Source: Utricularia gibba (taxonomy: Eukaryota > Streptophyta > Magnoliopsida > Lamiales > Lentibulariaceae). Taken from it: DNA of 64,000 bases. Below the pieces are notes generated by a model that did not search any database, was not told where the DNA came from, and was given only the letters and a program-made list of their open reading frames with translations. The position numbers were made by a program, and so were the translations under genes. Positions 58,950 to 64,000 of this stretch are shown in pieces. Positions within the stretch are counted from its first letter, which is position 1. Each line of letters opens with the position of its first letter. Location: the NCBI GenBank assembly GCA_002189035.1, contig NEEC01000011.1:2976001-3040000 (forward strand), in the 5' to 3' direction.

Positions 58950-60013
58950 TCTGTCAAGAACACCGAATGCCAAGTAAAATAAGAAACCGACACTCTGGGG
59001 AAAGAAAGAGGAAGAAATAAATAATTTCAATACAGAAGCAAAATCCCAGTTTTTATCGAAAGGCATGCATAAGTCATAACTACCCGTCAACGTTTCAAAC
59101 CCGGTGACAGTGATAATCTGGATCAAGAAACGATGAAAACAAAAGCCGGGACAAAAGCCCAGAACTTTCAACCGCTTCTAGTTGAGAAAAAAACAACTTC
59201 TTGAGATCGCCCACTTCGTGAATCGGAACAAATTTTTTTTTTTTTCAATTGCTAATGGGAACAAATAAATGGCTGATAAAAATTTTCGCAGCGGACAGGT
59301 CGCGTAAGGTGGCATTGGCAACAAGCACGTGGAAAGAAATCTTGCGAATTTGTTTGCCGAGAAACTCCTGGAAAATTCAAACATCCATTCTGATTGGATA
59401 ACACGTGAAATAGCAGTACGGTATTATCCGCTAATATATTTTTAATTTTTAATATTATAAATATACAAAAATTAAATTGTTTAATTACATTGGATGTATT
59501 TAATATAATTAAAAACCCTAAAAGTCAAACGTTAAGGCTCATTACTCTCATTACTCAGCTTGGGGAACGGGAGGGAGATCACAGGCTCACAAGGGGAAGA
59601 AGAAGAAGAAGAAGAAGAAGAGCGAGCAAGTCGGCCACTGTAAAATCCGGAAGTCGTCTTCCTTCTGCGATAGGGAATCAGGAGGTGAGGATGCGAATTC
59701 TTGCGAGAAAACATTGATTTTGAGATGCACTTCTTTCCGCGTTTTGCAAATTGAATGTATCGTTAATCTGGAACATAATCTAGTTGATGATGGTCGGATG
59801 CGAAATTTTATGGTCTGCGCATGAGTCCTGTAGTTTCTCTTCGAAATGCAAAATTGGTTTTAATTTGTTGACTTCTTCTGTTGAGCAATCATCGCTGTTT
59901 CAGTTTTTCCTCGTGGATTCGGAAAGCTTAAAGTTTCGATATTTGTACATTTGGTTGAACTTGATTCTTTTGCTTAATCTCGGTTTTCAGGATAAACTGT
60001 GAAGGCGAGAACG
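58950..60013. other. divergent promoter interval and 5' leader of the TMEM18 gene
   Basis: The interval includes a 5' UTR intron candidate of the membrane-protein gene, an AT-rich stretch (59430-59520), the (GAA)n leader repeat at 59595-59622 and a probable 5' UTR intron of TMEM18 with an AG (TTTTCAG) near 59990. No other gene was recognised. Confidence 0.45.
59595..59622. repeat. (GAA)9 microsatellite in a 5' leader
   Basis: GAAGAAGAA repeats form a purine tract of about 28 bp in the likely 5' UTR exon of the TMEM18 gene, on the sense strand. Confidence 0.85.
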
Positions 60014-60912
60014 ATGGAAGAGATTCAGTCTGCACTAAATGCACACATGGACCTGATGGCAGATCTTGTGGGGAACCTCACAGTGGAGCTCCGTTCTGGA
60101 CTAAAACCTGCATATGAAAACTTCATGGGATTTTACCATGCTGTTAACTGGAAGGTAGGCTACGCAGCATTTACCCTTAAGCCTGTTTTTATATCCTCAT
60201 TGGGATGATGGAAAAACTGGCATTGAGATGTTTCAAAGACATGGTATTTATCATACACTCCTGGCAATGAACCATCGGGTTCCTGTGCTCAGCTCACCAG
60301 TCCCAGCTCATCTTTTTCAAGTTCCTTCAGATGATGTGTTTGTTACTGGAAAACTTTATCTCTTTGGGTGACCGCAGGAGCCTTGGCTGTTAAGCCTGAT
60401 TTCCTTGCACGCATTGCTGCTGGTTGTAGCTATACTGTCGAGGAAGAACATCGACTTTCAGATGGGCTTGTTCCTTCTTGCACGTATGTTTCCTCCCCAC
60501 ATCCTACCGTAGCATAATAATCCCTACTTCTCTCATGCCCAACCTATGAGTTTGTAAAGCTACTCCTCTGAAACGCCCTTTCCTTGCAGTTGGAGGGGTG
60601 TACCTTGCTGAGAGGCTGAACCATGTGCTCGCCACAAACTGGAGAAGTTTCGCAGGCCAAAACTACTTCGACCCCAACGGAGTATTCCTGTCGGTGCTCT
60701 GGTCAGGGCCACTCCTGGTTATCTCCATTGTGATATTGGTAGGCATTTTTCATTCCTTCACACTTACCCAGCCTGGTTTGTGTACCACGATGATGCTCAG
60801 ACCTCACTTGCTGCAGGTGAACACGCTGTTTTCACTCTGCTATCTGATTGTGAGATGGAAGCGAGCTGAGCTCAGGCATCGCGCAAGAGCAGCTCGTATG
60901 AAAGATGAGTAG
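60014..60912 (+). CDS. TMEM18 homologue, nuclear/ER membrane protein
   Basis: Four exons: 60014-60154, 60378-60483, 60590-60738 and 60817-60912; 163 residues as in plants (At1g34350-type). The N-terminal helix MEEIQSALNAHMDLMADL leads to HAVNWKEPWLLSLISLHALLL, where VNWKEPWL is the family signature. Membrane spans: LLSLISLHALLLVVAIL, MGLFLLALGGVYLAERLN and VFLSVLWSGPLLVISIVIL. YFDPNGVF sits between spans 2 and 3. The C-terminus is basic (RWKRAELRHRARAARMKDE), as needed for nuclear retention and DNA binding in animal TMEM18. The plant role is little known. Confidence 0.93.
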
Positions 60913-61155
60913 AGAGACCCTTCCTCCTGATTGATCCCTTGGTTTTGTCTTTCTTTTTGGTAACTAGACTAACCATTTACCGGCAATGTCCACTAGCAAA
61001 ACTTACCACAGAGTTGACGACTACATGATTTTGCTATATGGATTGTTCAACAGCAAAAACATTTGGAAATGTTCATAGAAACAGCAGCATATTGCACAAG
61101 ATACTAGGCAATAAAAATGATCGATGATGATAGACAGTACCCCCGGAGTTAGGGT

Positions 61156-64000
<2,845 letters not shown>

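Overview
This is a nuclear, gene-dense stretch of a eudicot plant genome. Coding sequence is cut by short GT-AG introns, intergenic DNA is AT-rich, several promoters carry plant TGGGCY (site II) and telo-box motifs, and the proteins are plant-specific or plant-type (RIK, CSN3, GTE bromodomain factor, plastid bS21, DUF3339, FLOE, mitochondrial PNPase). Nothing prokaryotic, viral or clearly transposon-derived was seen. From memory, most of the gene set matches two related Arabidopsis blocks, around At3g27xxx and At5g14xxx. A Lamiales-type asterid is a guess only.

Layout. 0-9 kb: divergent pair RIK-like KH protein (-) and a large disordered protein resembling At5g07940/At5g07980 (+). 9-13 kb: mostly non-coding, with one small atypical bHLH gene (+). 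13-19 kb: divergent pair UDP-glucose dehydrogenase (-) and DUF3754 membrane protein (+), sharing a promoter with two G-boxes. 19-37.5 kb: a long run of minus-strand genes: carboxylesterase, TLC-domain protein, GTE bromodomain/NET protein, cytochrome c1, SET/Rubisco-LSMT-like methyltransferase, CSN3 and plastid ribosomal protein bS21c. 37.8-43 kb: M48 peptidase (-), three DUF3339 micro-membrane proteins (+,+,-), and an unrecognised NET-like protein (+). 43.6-46.3 kb: uridine kinase/UPRT (+). 46.9-59 kb: CRM-domain protein, FLOE-type DUF1421 protein, mitochondrial polynucleotide phosphorylase and a multi-pass membrane protein, all on minus. 60-64 kb: TMEM18 homologue (+) and a DEAD-box helicase of the RH14/RH46 type (-), running off the right edge.

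The genes are independent housekeeping units, not a pathway cluster. Some share compartments: cytochrome c1 and PNPase are mitochondrial; bS21c, the SET protein, the M48 peptidase and perhaps the CRM protein are plastid or organellar; RIK, the At5g07980-like protein and GTE are chromatin-related.

The most notable observations are (i) a 230-bp tandem duplication inside the PNPase gene that gives two consecutive near-identical exons and keeps the frame; (ii) four places (three in the FLOE gene, one in a DUF3339 gene) where the conserved reading frame is broken by one missing base in a short G/C run, which looks like systematic assembly undercalling or, less likely, real decay; (iii) loss of the usual stop codon of the SET gene, giving a hydrophobic extension; (iv) a required GC-AG intron in the DUF3754 gene. 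I did not find a convincing new biological system. Gene models were spliced by eye; starts, UTRs and a few junctions marked below are uncertain.
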